From: Prevotella sp.
GTDB lineage: Bacteria > Bacteroidota > Bacteroidia > Bacteroidales > Bacteroidaceae
Direction: 5' to 3'
DNA length: 64,000 nucleotides
Assembly: GCA_017538105.1 (NCBI GenBank)
Contig: JAFYJN010000099.1
Location: 1 to 64,000 of the forward strand
A program made the translations under genes and the position numbers. Below are positions 17,935 through 28,785 of this stretch, piece by piece (the stretch's first letter is position 1; each line of letters begins with the position of its first letter). The notes under the pieces are model-generated. The model worked only from the letters and a program-made list of their open reading frames with translations, ran no database searches and was not told the origin of the DNA.

Positions 17935-19095
17935 TCAATGTTCAATTTTCGATGTTAAAAAAGCTGCATGTCCGGGAATGTCGCCTGTGGCGGTGTCCCA
18001 TTTGTAGTTGCCGTCCTTGTCGAAACAGAATAGCAGACCGCTCGACACATAGTTGGTGGCATCCATGATGTACAAGTCGCGTGTCTGGGGGTGTACCTTG
18101 ATGCCGTATGGTGTGCGTATCTTGCGACCTTCGGGCAGGGTGATATGACTCTTCGTCTGTACCTCCAATGTCTTCAGGTGCAGGATGCCGTAGTTGTTCT
18201 GTTTCTTTCCGTTCATGGTCTCGCTGCCGTAGAAATACAGACTGTCGCCGCAGATGTCGAGGTCGGCAACGGGTGTGTCTATCTCGCGCGTCAACAGCAT
18301 GTCGCCATTCACGTCGGGCTCCAACAGGTACAGGCGCGAGGGATTGTTCTCATAGTCGCCGCGCGATGCCACCCACAGACGGCCATAACGGTCGGCGCGG
18401 ATGCGGAATAGGTTGGGTGCCACATTGATATGCCGCTCCACGGTGAATGTGGAGAGGTCAACCACGCTCACTCTGTTGTCGTATCCCAACCCCTCGGTGG
18501 CATTGTAGCCGCCACTGTTGGCTACGTAGAGTTTGCCGCCGACAATGGCCAACTCATCGGGCTGATAACCCACGCTCACCGTGCCTACCACCTGAAGACT
18601 GGTGGTGTCAACCTTGTACACGCTGCCTAAGACTGACTGGCCATTCACCGCACCAACGTAACTGCTCACATAGGCATAACCGTCGGCAAAGGCCATATAA
18701 CGGCAGTTGGGAATATCCACATGGCCAATGCTCACGGCGGTGAAAGCGTCGGCCACTTCCACCTTGTTGCTACAGTTGATGACCATCCACAGACGGTGGC
18801 CATAGATGCCGATGTCGTTGCCCACGTCGCCCAGGTTCATCGTCACCGACGGGTTGCGAGAGGGGTAGATGTTGCGGTGGTATTCACCGGTGGTCAGGTC
18901 GAGGTAGTCGAGCGTGGCTTTGTTTGAACCCATGTTGCCCTCGTTGAGTACATATAGGCCGAGGTATTCGGAATTGTCATCTGCCGTCACATCACCGGTG
19001 TTGTCGGTCATGGGATAATAAATCAGCTCCTCGTCGCGGCAGCCAACGAGCAGCAGCATGAATAGCAGCAGGTATGTCAGGTTCCTCTTCTTCAT
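17935..19095 (-). CDS. btuG: BtuG-like cobalamin-binding surface lipoprotein (beta-propeller)
   Basis: The 386-aa protein starts with a lipoprotein signal peptide ending LLLVGC, followed by RDEE, an acidic run like the surface-export signal of Bacteroidetes lipoproteins. The rest is a YncE/DUF5074-type seven-bladed propeller with repeated phrases such as GLYVLNEGNMGSNKATLDYLD, GYQPDELAIVGGKLYVANSG and VSVVDLSTFTVERHI. In Bacteroides, BtuG is the surface lipoprotein that captures B12 with very high affinity and hands it to BtuB. The ATG overlaps the btuB stop by 4 nt (ATGA), so the two are translationally coupled. Operon position behind a cobalamin riboswitch and btuB supports the call strongly; substrate range cannot be told from sequence. 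Confidence 0.88.
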   Translation of the reverse strand: MKKRNLTYLLLFMLLLVGCRDEELIYYPMTDNTGDVTADDNSEYLGLYVLNEGNMGSNKATLDYLDLTTGEYHRNIYPSRNPSVTMNLGDVGNDIGIYGHRLWMVINCSNKVEVADAFTAVSIGHVDIPNCRYMAFADGYAYVSSYVGAVNGQSVLGSVYKVDTTSLQVVGTVSVGYQPDELAIVGGKLYVANSGGYNATEGLGYDNRVSVVDLSTFTVERHINVAPNLFRIRADRYGRLWVASRGDYENNPSRLYLLEPDVNGDMLLTREIDTPVADLDICGDSLYFYGSETMNGKKQNNYGILHLKTLEVQTKSHITLPEGRKIRTPYGIKVHPQTRDLYIMDATNYVSSGLLFCFDKDGNYKWDTATGDIPGHAAFLTSKIEH

Positions 19096-21104
19096 AACGT
19101 CAGTTCTAAACTAATGGCATAGTTACGTTTGGGCATGGGGTAGTTCACGATGACATCGTAATCCTGACTGAGCAGGTTATTCACCTCCAATGTCGCTTTC
19201 CAGTGCATCTTCCCCATCTGTCGCTCGTAGGTCAGTCCCAAGTCGCTGGTGTACCATGGTTCCATGTGGTTGTAGATGATGTTCTCAGGCTCGTTGTAAC
19301 GCTCGCCGGCGTAGATGAAACTATAGTTCACACTCCAACTTTTCCACGTGGCTCCCAAGATGAGCGAACCGCTATGCCAGGGTATATAGGGCAGTTGGTC
19401 ATTATAATAAGGTGTATCGCGGTCGGTCACGTCGCGCGCGTCTTGGTAGGTATATTGCACACGACCCGTAAACAATAGGTCGGGTAGGGGGGCTAGCGTG
19501 GCTGAGGCTCCCACATCAACGCCGTGAATCTTTACCTTGCCCATGTTGAGCATTGTCCAACGGAACTGCTGTCCCTTGGGGTAGGCCACAATCTTGTCGG
19601 TAACGTGGTTGTAGTAACCGTCAATCTGGAACGACAACTGTCGAAGCATGCCGCGCCGCCAACTTTTGTCGTACATCATACCTATATCATATTGAGTGGC
19701 ACGTTCGGGACGCAACGAGGCGTTGCCTAAATCGGTGTAGTAGAGGTCGTTGAACGTGGGCATGCGGAAACTCTCTTTCACATAGGCACGCAACGACAGG
19801 GCATGGTCGCTGAAGGGAAAGACGTTGACGAATAAGGCGGGAGTGAAACGTCCGCGGTCGTTGGTGCTATTGTCCAGACGGGTGCGGTCGTGGATAAAAC
19901 TGTAGAGGATGCTGGCCTGCGCTTTGACACGCCAGAAATCGATGCCCGTGGCCAGTGACACGAGGTGCGACCAACGCGTGGGACGGGCAAAGCGGTATGT
20001 CGTGGCGTTCAACTTGTTGTATCGGGCGTCGTAACTCATGGACACGCTCCATCCGCGCATCACTTCATACACGTGCGAGGTGGTGAGGTAGAACTCTTGC
20101 TGGAAATATTTGTTGTCGACAGGCAAGAGGGTAGGGTCGTTGTTCTCATAATGGGTACGGTAGTAGGCCCACTTGCCCATCACGCGGGTGCTGTAACGGT
20201 CACCGAAACTCTTCTGCCATGCGCCTTGCACAAAGGTGTTCAGGTCACCCTGACGTTCGCCGCGCCGCCACACATTGTTGACGATGGCACCGGGGATGCC
20301 GCGGGCACTGTTATACAGGTAGCCTTTCACATGCCAATAGCCTTGGTCAATCACGCCGTGGAGGTTGGCTTCCACACGCTCGGCATGGATATCACCATTC
20401 TGTCGTGTCGCCGTGGTGTCCCAAGCAACACTGTGGTCGATATTGAAACGGCGGTAACGGAACTTATACTTGCCGCTGGCGGTAAGGAAACCAGCGGAAA
20501 ACGAAGCGCTGACATCGTTGCTCACTCTCTGCTCCCATAGGGCGGTACTGCGGAACATGTCGCTGGAGCCGTATGTGGCCTTGAAACGTAGATGGCGTTG
20601 TTCGCCAGGTTGAAAACGGGGGCGCCGAGTACGTATATATACGCTGCCGGCGTTGCCGAAGTCGCTGGCTGTCTGGAAGATGGCACTCTTCTGACCATTG
20701 TAGAGCGTCACCTCTTCCACATTGTCCAACGAGAACTGCCCGAGGTCGATCTGTCCGTTCTGGGCGTTGCCCAACTCGATACCGTCATAGTATATGCCCA
20801 AATGGTGGGTACCCATGGAACGGATGTTCACAGTTTTGATGCCGCCAACACCACCGTAGTCTTTCAACTGGATGCCAGAGAAATAGCGCAGTGCATCGGC
20901 GATGCTGTGACTGCTCATGCGCTCCAATTCCTTGCCGCCCAGTTTCTGCGAGGGCACCACCTCGCGAAAAATGAGTTTGCCACGGACCACCACCTCGCCG
21001 ATGCTGCCAATGGTGTCGGCTGGGGTGGAAGTCACATCTGTATCTTGGGCAAACAACATGTCCGTCCAGAAGACAATAGCCAAAAGAAAAGCGAGACGCT
21101 TCAT
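19092..21104 (-). CDS. btuB: TonB-dependent cobalamin receptor BtuB
   Basis: The 670-aa outer-membrane receptor has a signal peptide ending MLFAQ, a TonB-box-like IGEVVVRG, and a plug domain (SIADALRYFSGIQLKDYGGVGGIKTVNIRSMGTHH, here cited only as the region ~75-110). Barrel repeats follow and it ends in the hydrophobic ISLELTL typical of TonB receptors. It would import cobalamin across the outer membrane using TonB energy. I chose the ATG at 21102-21104; the frame stays open to 21158, but that stretch belongs to the riboswitch. A cobalamin riboswitch lies just upstream and a BtuG-like gene overlaps the stop. The receptor is at the short end for Bacteroidetes, with no extra N-terminal regulatory domain. 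Confidence 0.92.
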   Translation of the reverse strand: MKRLAFLLAIVFWTDMLFAQDTDVTSTPADTIGSIGEVVVRGKLIFREVVPSQKLGGKELERMSSHSIADALRYFSGIQLKDYGGVGGIKTVNIRSMGTHHLGIYYDGIELGNAQNGQIDLGQFSLDNVEEVTLYNGQKSAIFQTASDFGNAGSVYIRTRRPRFQPGEQRHLRFKATYGSSDMFRSTALWEQRVSNDVSASFSAGFLTASGKYKFRYRRFNIDHSVAWDTTATRQNGDIHAERVEANLHGVIDQGYWHVKGYLYNSARGIPGAIVNNVWRRGERQGDLNTFVQGAWQKSFGDRYSTRVMGKWAYYRTHYENNDPTLLPVDNKYFQQEFYLTTSHVYEVMRGWSVSMSYDARYNKLNATTYRFARPTRWSHLVSLATGIDFWRVKAQASILYSFIHDRTRLDNSTNDRGRFTPALFVNVFPFSDHALSLRAYVKESFRMPTFNDLYYTDLGNASLRPERATQYDIGMMYDKSWRRGMLRQLSFQIDGYYNHVTDKIVAYPKGQQFRWTMLNMGKVKIHGVDVGASATLAPLPDLLFTGRVQYTYQDARDVTDRDTPYYNDQLPYIPWHSGSLILGATWKSWSVNYSFIYAGERYNEPENIIYNHMEPWYTSDLGLTYERQMGKMHWKATLEVNNLLSQDYDVIVNYPMPKRNYAISLELTL

Positions 21105-21152
21105 CCAAAAATCGTTTATATGCCACGCTAACCCAAGAGCACGACATGTGTC

Positions 21153-21315
21153 TGGCAAAGGCAGGTCTTCTGACTTCGTTGACCGTCGGCGAACGCCTTC
21201 CCGAAATATTCAGTGGCTCGTTGTTTGCGGCGATAATGTCAACTCACAGCAGCTGGACTGTCCGGGATTTGCACCCGTGTTCCCTTGTTCATCACGTATA
21301 GTGAACCAATTGCCA
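21153..21315 (-). promoter_or_regulatory. Cobalamin riboswitch 2 (btuB leader)
   Basis: The minus strand carries GGGAACACGGGTGCAAATCC, GGACAGTCCAGCTGCTGTGA, AGCCACTGAA (complement at 21211-21217), GGGAAGGCG and AAGTCAGAAGACCTGCC. The ends close as TTGCCA/TGGCAA. It lies 49 nt upstream of the btuB ATG and would shut the uptake operon down when cobalamin is plentiful. Confidence 0.95.
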
Positions 21316-21326
21316 TGTTGATGCTG

Positions 21327-21334
21327 CAAAGATA
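21327..21334 (-). promoter_or_regulatory. Promoter box of btuB operon (TATCTTTG)
   Basis: Minus-strand TATCTTTG matches the -7 consensus 11 nt upstream of the btuB riboswitch, so the aptamer begins almost at the transcription start. Confidence 0.7.
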
Positions 21335-21419
21335 ACCTTTTTTTGTGACATAGGTACATAATGGTCCTTTTTTTCGACACATGAACATAATGACTCAAGT
21401 TTCACTTTTAGAAGATATA

Positions 21420-21710
21420 GGAAGATTAATGAAGGTAGTCGCTTTGCAGCGGCGGAAGATAAAGGACAATACTCCGTTTATAGTAAATCAGTATTAGAAC
21501 AAATGTCTTTTATCTCCCTTTATCTTCTTCTAACTCCCTTTTACTCCTTTTCGCTTATAACTTCCTTTAACTTCTTCAATCTTCTCCTCCCTTCCTTTAA
21601 CTCCTTCTTGTTTCCTCAAGTTTCAGGGCTATTGTCTTTTAACTTCTTGAGCAGTCGGAGACTGCGGTAACTTCCTTTAACTCCATTTGACTTCTTCTGT
21701 CCAAAAATAC
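21420..21710. repeat. Degenerate CTTTAACTTC / CTCCTTTTA spacer repeats
   Basis: No gene is supported here. The stretch is a string of imperfect 7-9 nt pyrimidine units (CTTTAACTTC, CTTCTAACTCC, CTCCTTC types), with one short hairpin GCAGTC-GGAG-ACTGC near 21650. It resembles the other low-complexity spacers of the window. Confidence 0.55.
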
Positions 21711-21750
21711 GTTCTTCTTTCCCTCTGTCTGAAAATTAAATTGCTGTTTA

Positions 21751-21782
21751 TTTGGCAAATTACGGAAAATGAAGTAATTTTG
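21751..21782 (+). promoter_or_regulatory. tRNA-Arg promoter (TTTG-20-TAATTTTG)
   Basis: TTTG at 21751 and TAATTTTG at 21775-21782 are separated by 20 nt, a near-consensus Bacteroidetes promoter 41 nt before the tRNA. Confidence 0.75.
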
Positions 21783-21822
21783 CACCCGATTTTGAAAACC
21801 GTTGGTTGGGAAATCAAAGGAT

Positions 21823-21896
21823 GGTTCCGTAGCTCAGCTGGATAGAGCAACAGCCTTCTAAGCTGTGGGTCTTGGGTTCGAGTCCCAACGGAATCA
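21823..21896 (+). tRNA. tRNA-Arg (anticodon TCT)
   Basis: The 74-nt gene folds as a standard cloverleaf. The acceptor GGTTCCG pairs with CGGAATC (one G-T), the D-arm is AGCTCAGCTGGATAGAGC, the anticodon loop CTTCTAA has TCT, and the T-arm is TGGGTTCGAGTCCCA. CCA is not encoded. It reads AGA (and AGG) arginine codons. Confidence 0.96.
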
Positions 21897-22044
21897 CAAC
21901 CAATAATCGCTAACTGTCTTCCAGATGGTTGGCGATTTCGTTTTTTCTCCACTGACACTCCGACAGAACCGGACATCGATGGCACGCGACTTCTGAAAAA
22001 TACCAGGCTCATATCTCTTCAATTATTGTTCATGATGTACATGA

Positions 22045-24078
<2,034 letters not shown>

Positions 24079-24126
24079 CTTAGAAATCGCATACAAGATT
24101 TATGTGAAAATAGTCACATGACAATA

Positions 24127-24163
24127 GAAAGCCGCACGTCCCCTCTCGGGGAGTGCGGCTTTC
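24127..24163 (+). terminator. Terminator after esterase gene
   Basis: GAAAGCCGCAC pairs with GTGCGGCTTTC around an inner TCCCC/GGGGA stem; T-rich sequence follows. Confidence 0.85.
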
Positions 24164-24190
24164 CTTATATCCTTCCTATAGGTAATGAGC

Positions 24191-24224
24191 ACCCTCCCTT
24201 TGGGAGGGCCGGGGTGGGTGTCAT
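24191..24224 (+). repeat. CCCTCCC-TTT-GGGAGGG dispersed hairpin element
   Basis: CCCTCCCTTTGGGAGGG followed by CCGGGGTGGGTGTC. Close copies lie near 10727-10760, 59903-59936 and 63163-63195, with looser ones near 10607, 46610 and 49560. All are intergenic. Here it abuts the end of the M3 peptidase gene and may act as its terminator hairpin. Confidence 0.8.
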
Positions 24225-24229
24225 CTTCC

Positions 24230-26398
24230 TCACAACCCTCTCGCTTTCAGCAATGCAGCAGCGTCGGGCTGCGCCAGTCCAGTGAAGTTGCTGAACATCT
24301 CCATCAGGTCACCGGTATTGCCACGGCTCAACACTTGGTCGCGGAAGGCTTGTCCCACCTCTCTGCGCAGGGCACCACGGTTCACGAAACAGTCGGCCAC
24401 ATTCACGGCAAGGACTTCCGTCCAGAGATAGCTGTAGTACCCCGCAGCGTAACCGCCGCCCCAGACGTGGTTGAAATAGCTGGTGGAGTAGCGCGGTGGT
24501 ACCTGATGGTCGAGCAGCCCCACACGTTGCAGGGCCTCGGTCTCGAATTGGCTCGCTTGCTCGGCTGTGGGTATGTCCGAAATGTTGAGGGTGTGCCAAG
24601 CCAAGTCCAGACAGGTGGCAGCCAGGTTCTCACCCAATGCGTAGGCGGAATGGAAATTGATTGATTCCAGCATCTTCGCCTTCAGGTCAGCAGGCATCGG
24701 TTGTCCTGTCTCCGCATGGCGGGCGTAATGGTCGAAAATCTCGGGGATGGTGGCGAACGACTCGTTGAACTGCGACGGCATCTCCACAAAGTCGCGAGCC
24801 ACACTGGTGCCGGCTAACTTGGAGTATCGGCAGTCCGACAACATGCCGTGCAGGGCATGGCCGAACTCATGGAACATTGTGGTCACCTCATCCCACGTGA
24901 GCAACGACGGTTGGCCATCGGGTGCCTTGGCATTGTTGCACACATTGTAGATGATGGGGTGCTGGTGGCGCAGGTGACTCTGCTGGGCAAACTCGCTCAT
25001 CCATGCTCCGCCACGCTTCGTGGGACGGCGGAAATAGTCGCAGTAGAACAGCGCACGCGACTGCCCGTCCTTGTCCAATACCTCAAACACTTTCATGTCG
25101 GGATGATAGGTGGGTATGTCCTTGCGCTCTTTGAACGTCAGGCCGTATGCACGCTCAGCGGCATAGAACACTCCGTTGATGAGCACGCTGTCAACATTGA
25201 AATAAGGCTTCACCTCGTCGTCGGATAGGTTATATGTCTCTTGCTTCATCTTGGCGGAGTAATAGAAACGGTCGTAGGGCTCCAATTGGAAATCGTTACC
25301 CATCGTCTTGCGGGCATAGGCCTCGATGGCCTGCGTCTCGGCATCAGCTTTTGGCCGGTAGGCCTCGATGAGTTGGCGGAGGAAGGCATACACCCTGTCG
25401 GTGGTCTTGGCCATGGTCTTCTCCAACGAATACGAGGCATAGTTGCCGTAACCCATCAGCTGGGCTTTCTCGGCACGCAGACGGGCCATCTCACTCACGA
25501 TGGGGAAGGTGTTGTACGACCCGCTACCATCGGCACGGTGGATAGATGCCTCATATACACGACGGCGCAAATCGCGGTTGTCGAGACTTGACAATAGGGG
25601 CTGTTGCGTGGTGTTGATAATGACGATGCAATAGGGGGCCTGACCGCCACGGCTCTCGGCGTCTTTCTTGCATTGGGCGATGTCGGCCTCGCTTAAGCCC
25701 GAAAGCTCCTCACGGTTGTTCACCCATACCACGGCATGGTTGGTGGCGGCGGGCAACAGGTCGCCCCATTGCTGTTGCAGGTCGGAGATACGTAGGTTGA
25801 TGGCTTTCATCCGCTCCATCTTCTCGTCCGACAGCAGGGCACCGCTGCGCACAAAATCTTTGTACACTTCTTCCAACAGTTTCTTGTCTTCGCCCTGCAA
25901 TGTCGACAACTCATGGTCGTAAACATATTTGATACGCTGGAACAGCAATTTGTCGAAAATAATGTCGTTCTCCAAATCAGTGAGCAGGGGGATGGCTGCT
26001 TTTTCCGTCTCGGCTATCTCTGGCGTCTTGTCGGCACTCGTCAGACCAAAGAAAATACTCGTCACACGCTCCAACAACACACCGCTCTCCTCAAAGGCCA
26101 CAATGGTATTCTGGAAAGTGGGTGTAGCGGAGCTGAGGACAATACGTCCTATGTTCTCACGCTGTTGACGGATGCCCTCCTGGATGGCGGGCAGGTAGTC
26201 CGATGCTTCAATCTTACTGAAGTCGGGAGCACCGAAGAGCAGGCCACTCTCCACCAGCAATGGGTTCTCTCTTCCGACAGACGGACCTTGTCCGTTGCCT
26301 CCTCTGTCGTTCATGCCATTGCCGTCATACGGCATGGCGGCGGAATGCATCATCGCGGATGCCAATCCGATGGTCAAAAGTGTTTTCGTAATATTCAT
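24230..26398 (-). CDS. dcp: M3 family metallopeptidase (peptidyl-dipeptidase Dcp)
   Basis: The 722-aa protein has an N-terminal signal-like sequence (MNITKTLLTIGLASAMMHSA), so it is probably exported, unlike cytoplasmic enteric Dcp. The zinc site HEFGHALHG lies near residue 508 with a glutamate ligand shortly after (FVEMPSQFNES). Conserved M3 blocks (YNVCNNAKAPDGQPSLLTWDEV region; SYFNHVWGGGYAAGYYSYLW region) are present. Dcp enzymes release dipeptides from the C-termini of oligopeptides. Its start lies 15 nt after the SDR gene, so the two are probably co-transcribed. Length is typical of the family. Confidence 0.92.
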   Translation of the reverse strand: MNITKTLLTIGLASAMMHSAAMPYDGNGMNDRGGNGQGPSVGRENPLLVESGLLFGAPDFSKIEASDYLPAIQEGIRQQRENIGRIVLSSATPTFQNTIVAFEESGVLLERVTSIFFGLTSADKTPEIAETEKAAIPLLTDLENDIIFDKLLFQRIKYVYDHELSTLQGEDKKLLEEVYKDFVRSGALLSDEKMERMKAINLRISDLQQQWGDLLPAATNHAVVWVNNREELSGLSEADIAQCKKDAESRGGQAPYCIVIINTTQQPLLSSLDNRDLRRRVYEASIHRADGSGSYNTFPIVSEMARLRAEKAQLMGYGNYASYSLEKTMAKTTDRVYAFLRQLIEAYRPKADAETQAIEAYARKTMGNDFQLEPYDRFYYSAKMKQETYNLSDDEVKPYFNVDSVLINGVFYAAERAYGLTFKERKDIPTYHPDMKVFEVLDKDGQSRALFYCDYFRRPTKRGGAWMSEFAQQSHLRHQHPIIYNVCNNAKAPDGQPSLLTWDEVTTMFHEFGHALHGMLSDCRYSKLAGTSVARDFVEMPSQFNESFATIPEIFDHYARHAETGQPMPADLKAKMLESINFHSAYALGENLAATCLDLAWHTLNISDIPTAEQASQFETEALQRVGLLDHQVPPRYSTSYFNHVWGGGYAAGYYSYLWTEVLAVNVADCFVNRGALRREVGQAFRDQVLSRGNTGDLMEMFSNFTGLAQPDAAALLKARGL

Positions 26399-26413
26399 AT
26401 TATTATTTAAGGG

Positions 26414-27448
26414 TTATTCATCACTCGTCACTCGTAACTCTCCCTTTGCCTTCTCTATCGCGTCAATCACCCTGTCGCACCATTGGTCGAACTCGGGATC
26501 TTCAACTTGACATTCGGGATGGCTCAAGAGGTATTCCACGCAACGGCGCGCGCCCTCCTCGAACCGCACGCGGGCTTGGAATCCGGGAACGGCTCGTTTC
26601 AGTTTCGAGCAGTCGAACACCACTGTCACGGATTTGTCGCCCAACAGATTGCCCTCCACGTCATATTCTTTCGGAGCCACGGCATTCAGGAAGTCGGATG
26701 ATACATGATAGGGCTTGAGTGTCACACCGAGGGCTGCCGCCACGGCCTCGTAAATCTGGTCCCAAGAGAGCGACTCGTCCGACATAATCTGGAAAGCCTC
26801 GCCGATGGCGTGTGGGTTGCCCAACAGACCGATAAATCCTTGGGCGAAGTCTTCGTTCCAGGTCATCGTCCACAGCGAACTGCCGTCACCATGCACCAAC
26901 ACGGGCTTGCCTTCCATCATACGCTTTAATACCTGCCAACTGCCTTTCGGACCATGGAATCCCACTGGCACGCTGCGCTCGCAATAGGTATGGCTCGGAC
27001 GGACGATGGTCACAGGAAAACCAATCTCACGGTACCATTTCATCAACATCTCCTCACAGGCTATCTTGTTGCGTGAATACTGCCAGTGGGGGTTGGCCAG
27101 CGTTGTACCTTCGGTGATGACGTAATTACGGGCGGGTTTATGATATGCTGACGCACTGCTGATGAACACATATTGTCGTGTGCGGTTCTTGAATAGACGG
27201 TAATCGCGCTCCAATTGGTCTGTTGTGAACACGATGAAGTCGCACACCACGTCAAAACGGGTGTCACCCAATTCACGAAGCACAGCCGCCTCATCGTTGA
27301 TGTCGACAATCACCTGTCTTACGCCTTCGGGCACTTCGTTCCGACGGTTGCCTCGATTCAACAACCACAATTCATGTTCGCTCTTCGCCAATTGTCTTGT
27401 GATGGCCGAGCTAATGGTACCAGTGCCACCGATAAAAAGAATTCTCAT
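26414..27448 (-). CDS. NAD-dependent epimerase/dehydratase (atypical SDR)
   Basis: The 344-aa protein begins with a Rossmann nucleotide-binding motif (MRILFIGGTGTISSAI), the atypical SDR form with GxxGxxS. It carries a likely active-site YSRNKIACEE (YxxxK) and an SSASAY stretch. Such enzymes act on nucleotide sugars or related substrates; the substrate is unknown. It is the first gene of a two-gene unit with dcp. The last six codons (RVTSDE) are encoded by TCATCAC/TCGTCAC/TCGTAAC heptamers, the same repeat that forms a large array upstream of the gene. The protein end has therefore probably been remodelled by repeat sequence. Confidence 0.85.
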   Translation of the reverse strand: MRILFIGGTGTISSAITRQLAKSEHELWLLNRGNRRNEVPEGVRQVIVDINDEAAVLRELGDTRFDVVCDFIVFTTDQLERDYRLFKNRTRQYVFISSASAYHKPARNYVITEGTTLANPHWQYSRNKIACEEMLMKWYREIGFPVTIVRPSHTYCERSVPVGFHGPKGSWQVLKRMMEGKPVLVHGDGSSLWTMTWNEDFAQGFIGLLGNPHAIGEAFQIMSDESLSWDQIYEAVAAALGVTLKPYHVSSDFLNAVAPKEYDVEGNLLGDKSVTVVFDCSKLKRAVPGFQARVRFEEGARRCVEYLLSHPECQVEDPEFDQWCDRVIDAIEKAKGELRVTSDE

Positions 27449-27593
27449 TTTGTAATAGTTTAGGGTTCAGTAATTAGTTCTCCAAAATATGATGTGCAAA
27501 TATACTACTTTTTTCGCAATCTTTGCAACACGGCTCTTTTTTCCTTCTTTTTTCTTAATTCTTCAGAATTTTCATTACCTTTACACTCATAAT

Positions 27594-27733
27594 TCATCAC
27601 TCATCACTCATCACTCATCACTCGTCGCTCATCACTCGTCGCTCATCACTCGTCGCTCATCACTAGTCGCTCATCACTCGTCTCTCATCACTCTTCTCTC
27701 ATCACTCATCACTCATCACTCATCACTCGTCAC
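27594..27733 (+). repeat. 7-nt tandem array, 20 units (TCATCAC/TCGTCGC)
   Basis: Twenty units stay in exact 7-nt phase. In the middle they alternate TCATCAC with TCGTCGC-type variants, giving a 14-nt higher-order unit. The array lies in the 503-nt gap between the SDR gene and the DUF4919 gene; the rest of that gap shows only AT-rich sequence and a promoter at 27860-27890. Confidence 0.95.
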
Positions 27734-27859
27734 CATCCAAGTGGTGGGCTGACCTTTCCAAAGTATAAAAACCAGTGTCAAAAACAATCCCTAATATTTT
27801 ATAACAAGCTCTTCCTTAATCGGTTACGATTTTCAAGTGTGTCAATAACAGTGAAGGTA

Positions 27860-27890
27860 TTGCAATAACCTGATTTTTGTTTTATCTTTG
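27860..27890 (+). promoter_or_regulatory. Promoter of DUF4919 gene (TTG-20-TATCTTTG)
   Basis: TATCTTTG at 27883-27890 with a TTG-containing -33 region 20 nt before it. Confidence 0.65.
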
Positions 27891-27951
27891 CAACAAGAGG
27901 TAAGGACCATAGAAACCCTATAGTATAGTATTTTTCAAAAAGAAACAGAAG

Positions 27952-28650
27952 ATGAGACAGTTATTCAGTATTTTCGTTTTTCTTCTTTTGATGCCATTGA
28001 CAGTAAATGCTCAGGAAGAAGGCCGTATGATTATTCCGGTTGATTGGAAAAAGATAAAAGATGTGGCCGACAAAGACCCTGAGAGAATAAGGGCTTTAGT
28101 GGCAAGAATGGCTGCCAGCGAACTTGACACTACCATAACGTGGAATGAGAGAATACTGGCATATTATGGACAGTCATTCCTCACGCCATTTACAGAATCA
28201 GATGATGGAAGGAATCTGGATGTCCTGATGAAAGATGGGAAGTATGAGGAATGTCTTGAGGGAGCAAGAGAACTGCTTAAGAAGAACCCTGTGAGTTTGA
28301 AAGCCTTGTTCAATGCAGCGTTTGCAATAGCTTACATCTTAAAAGACTCAACTGCTCAACATTGCGTATCCCGCAATGAGGGACAGGTCTACTACTACCG
28401 CATGCAAAGAATATTCAATACAATTGCTATCACAGGCGATGGGACGGAGGAACAACCTTTTTATGTGACGGCCGTCTCCGATGAATATTTGTTCATGCAT
28501 TACTATCTTGAAATCTGGGAGTTTGAACGTCAATTCATGACAAGCCATTGTGATGGCTTCGATTTGAAAGAGTCAAGCCAATATTATTCTCGTCCACAGT
28601 TATTCTTTGAAATAACCCGTGTATTGGAGATTGAGCGAGGTATAAATTGA
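27952..28650 (+). CDS. DUF4919-like secreted protein
   Basis: The 232-aa protein has a signal peptide ending VNAQ. The mature helical sequence has a TPR-like patch (LDVLMKDGKYEECLEGARELLKKNPVSLKALF region) and an aromatic YYYRMQRIF segment with GDGTEEQPFYVTAVSDEY. This pattern matches the DUF4919 family of Bacteroidetes, whose function is unknown. It has its own promoter and no obvious operon partner: the next gene starts 135 nt later with its own promoter box. Confidence 0.8.
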   Translation: MRQLFSIFVFLLLMPLTVNAQEEGRMIIPVDWKKIKDVADKDPERIRALVARMAASELDTTITWNERILAYYGQSFLTPFTESDDGRNLDVLMKDGKYEECLEGARELLKKNPVSLKALFNAAFAIAYILKDSTAQHCVSRNEGQVYYYRMQRIFNTIAITGDGTEEQPFYVTAVSDEYLFMHYYLEIWEFERQFMTSHCDGFDLKESSQYYSRPQLFFEITRVLEIERGIN

Positions 28651-28702
28651 AAACGATAATTAAAAAACAGCTATTCTAGGGAAGAAGTAGGACATTTTCC
28701 TC

Positions 28703-28751
28703 ATCTTTTAATCTTTTAATTTTCTAATCTTTCAATTTTTCCGTACTTTTG
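28703..28751 (+). promoter_or_regulatory. TTTTAATC array joined to -7 box TACTTTTG
   Basis: Repeats of TTTTAATC/TTCTAATC/TTTCAATT run into TACTTTTG (28744-28751), 35 nt before the YfhO-like gene. The arrangement is the same as at 4678-4727. Confidence 0.7.
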
Positions 28752-28785
28752 CAGGTTGTAACAATTCGAATTAAACAACCCTACT

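Noticed and set aside
21105-21158. Upstream start for BtuB
   Set aside because: The extra codons overlap the cobalamin riboswitch tail; the signal peptide begins normally at the ATG 21102-21104.
27594-27733. CRISPR-like array
   Set aside because: Units are 7 nt and contiguous, with no unique spacers of ~30 nt and no cas genes; it is a microsatellite-type array.
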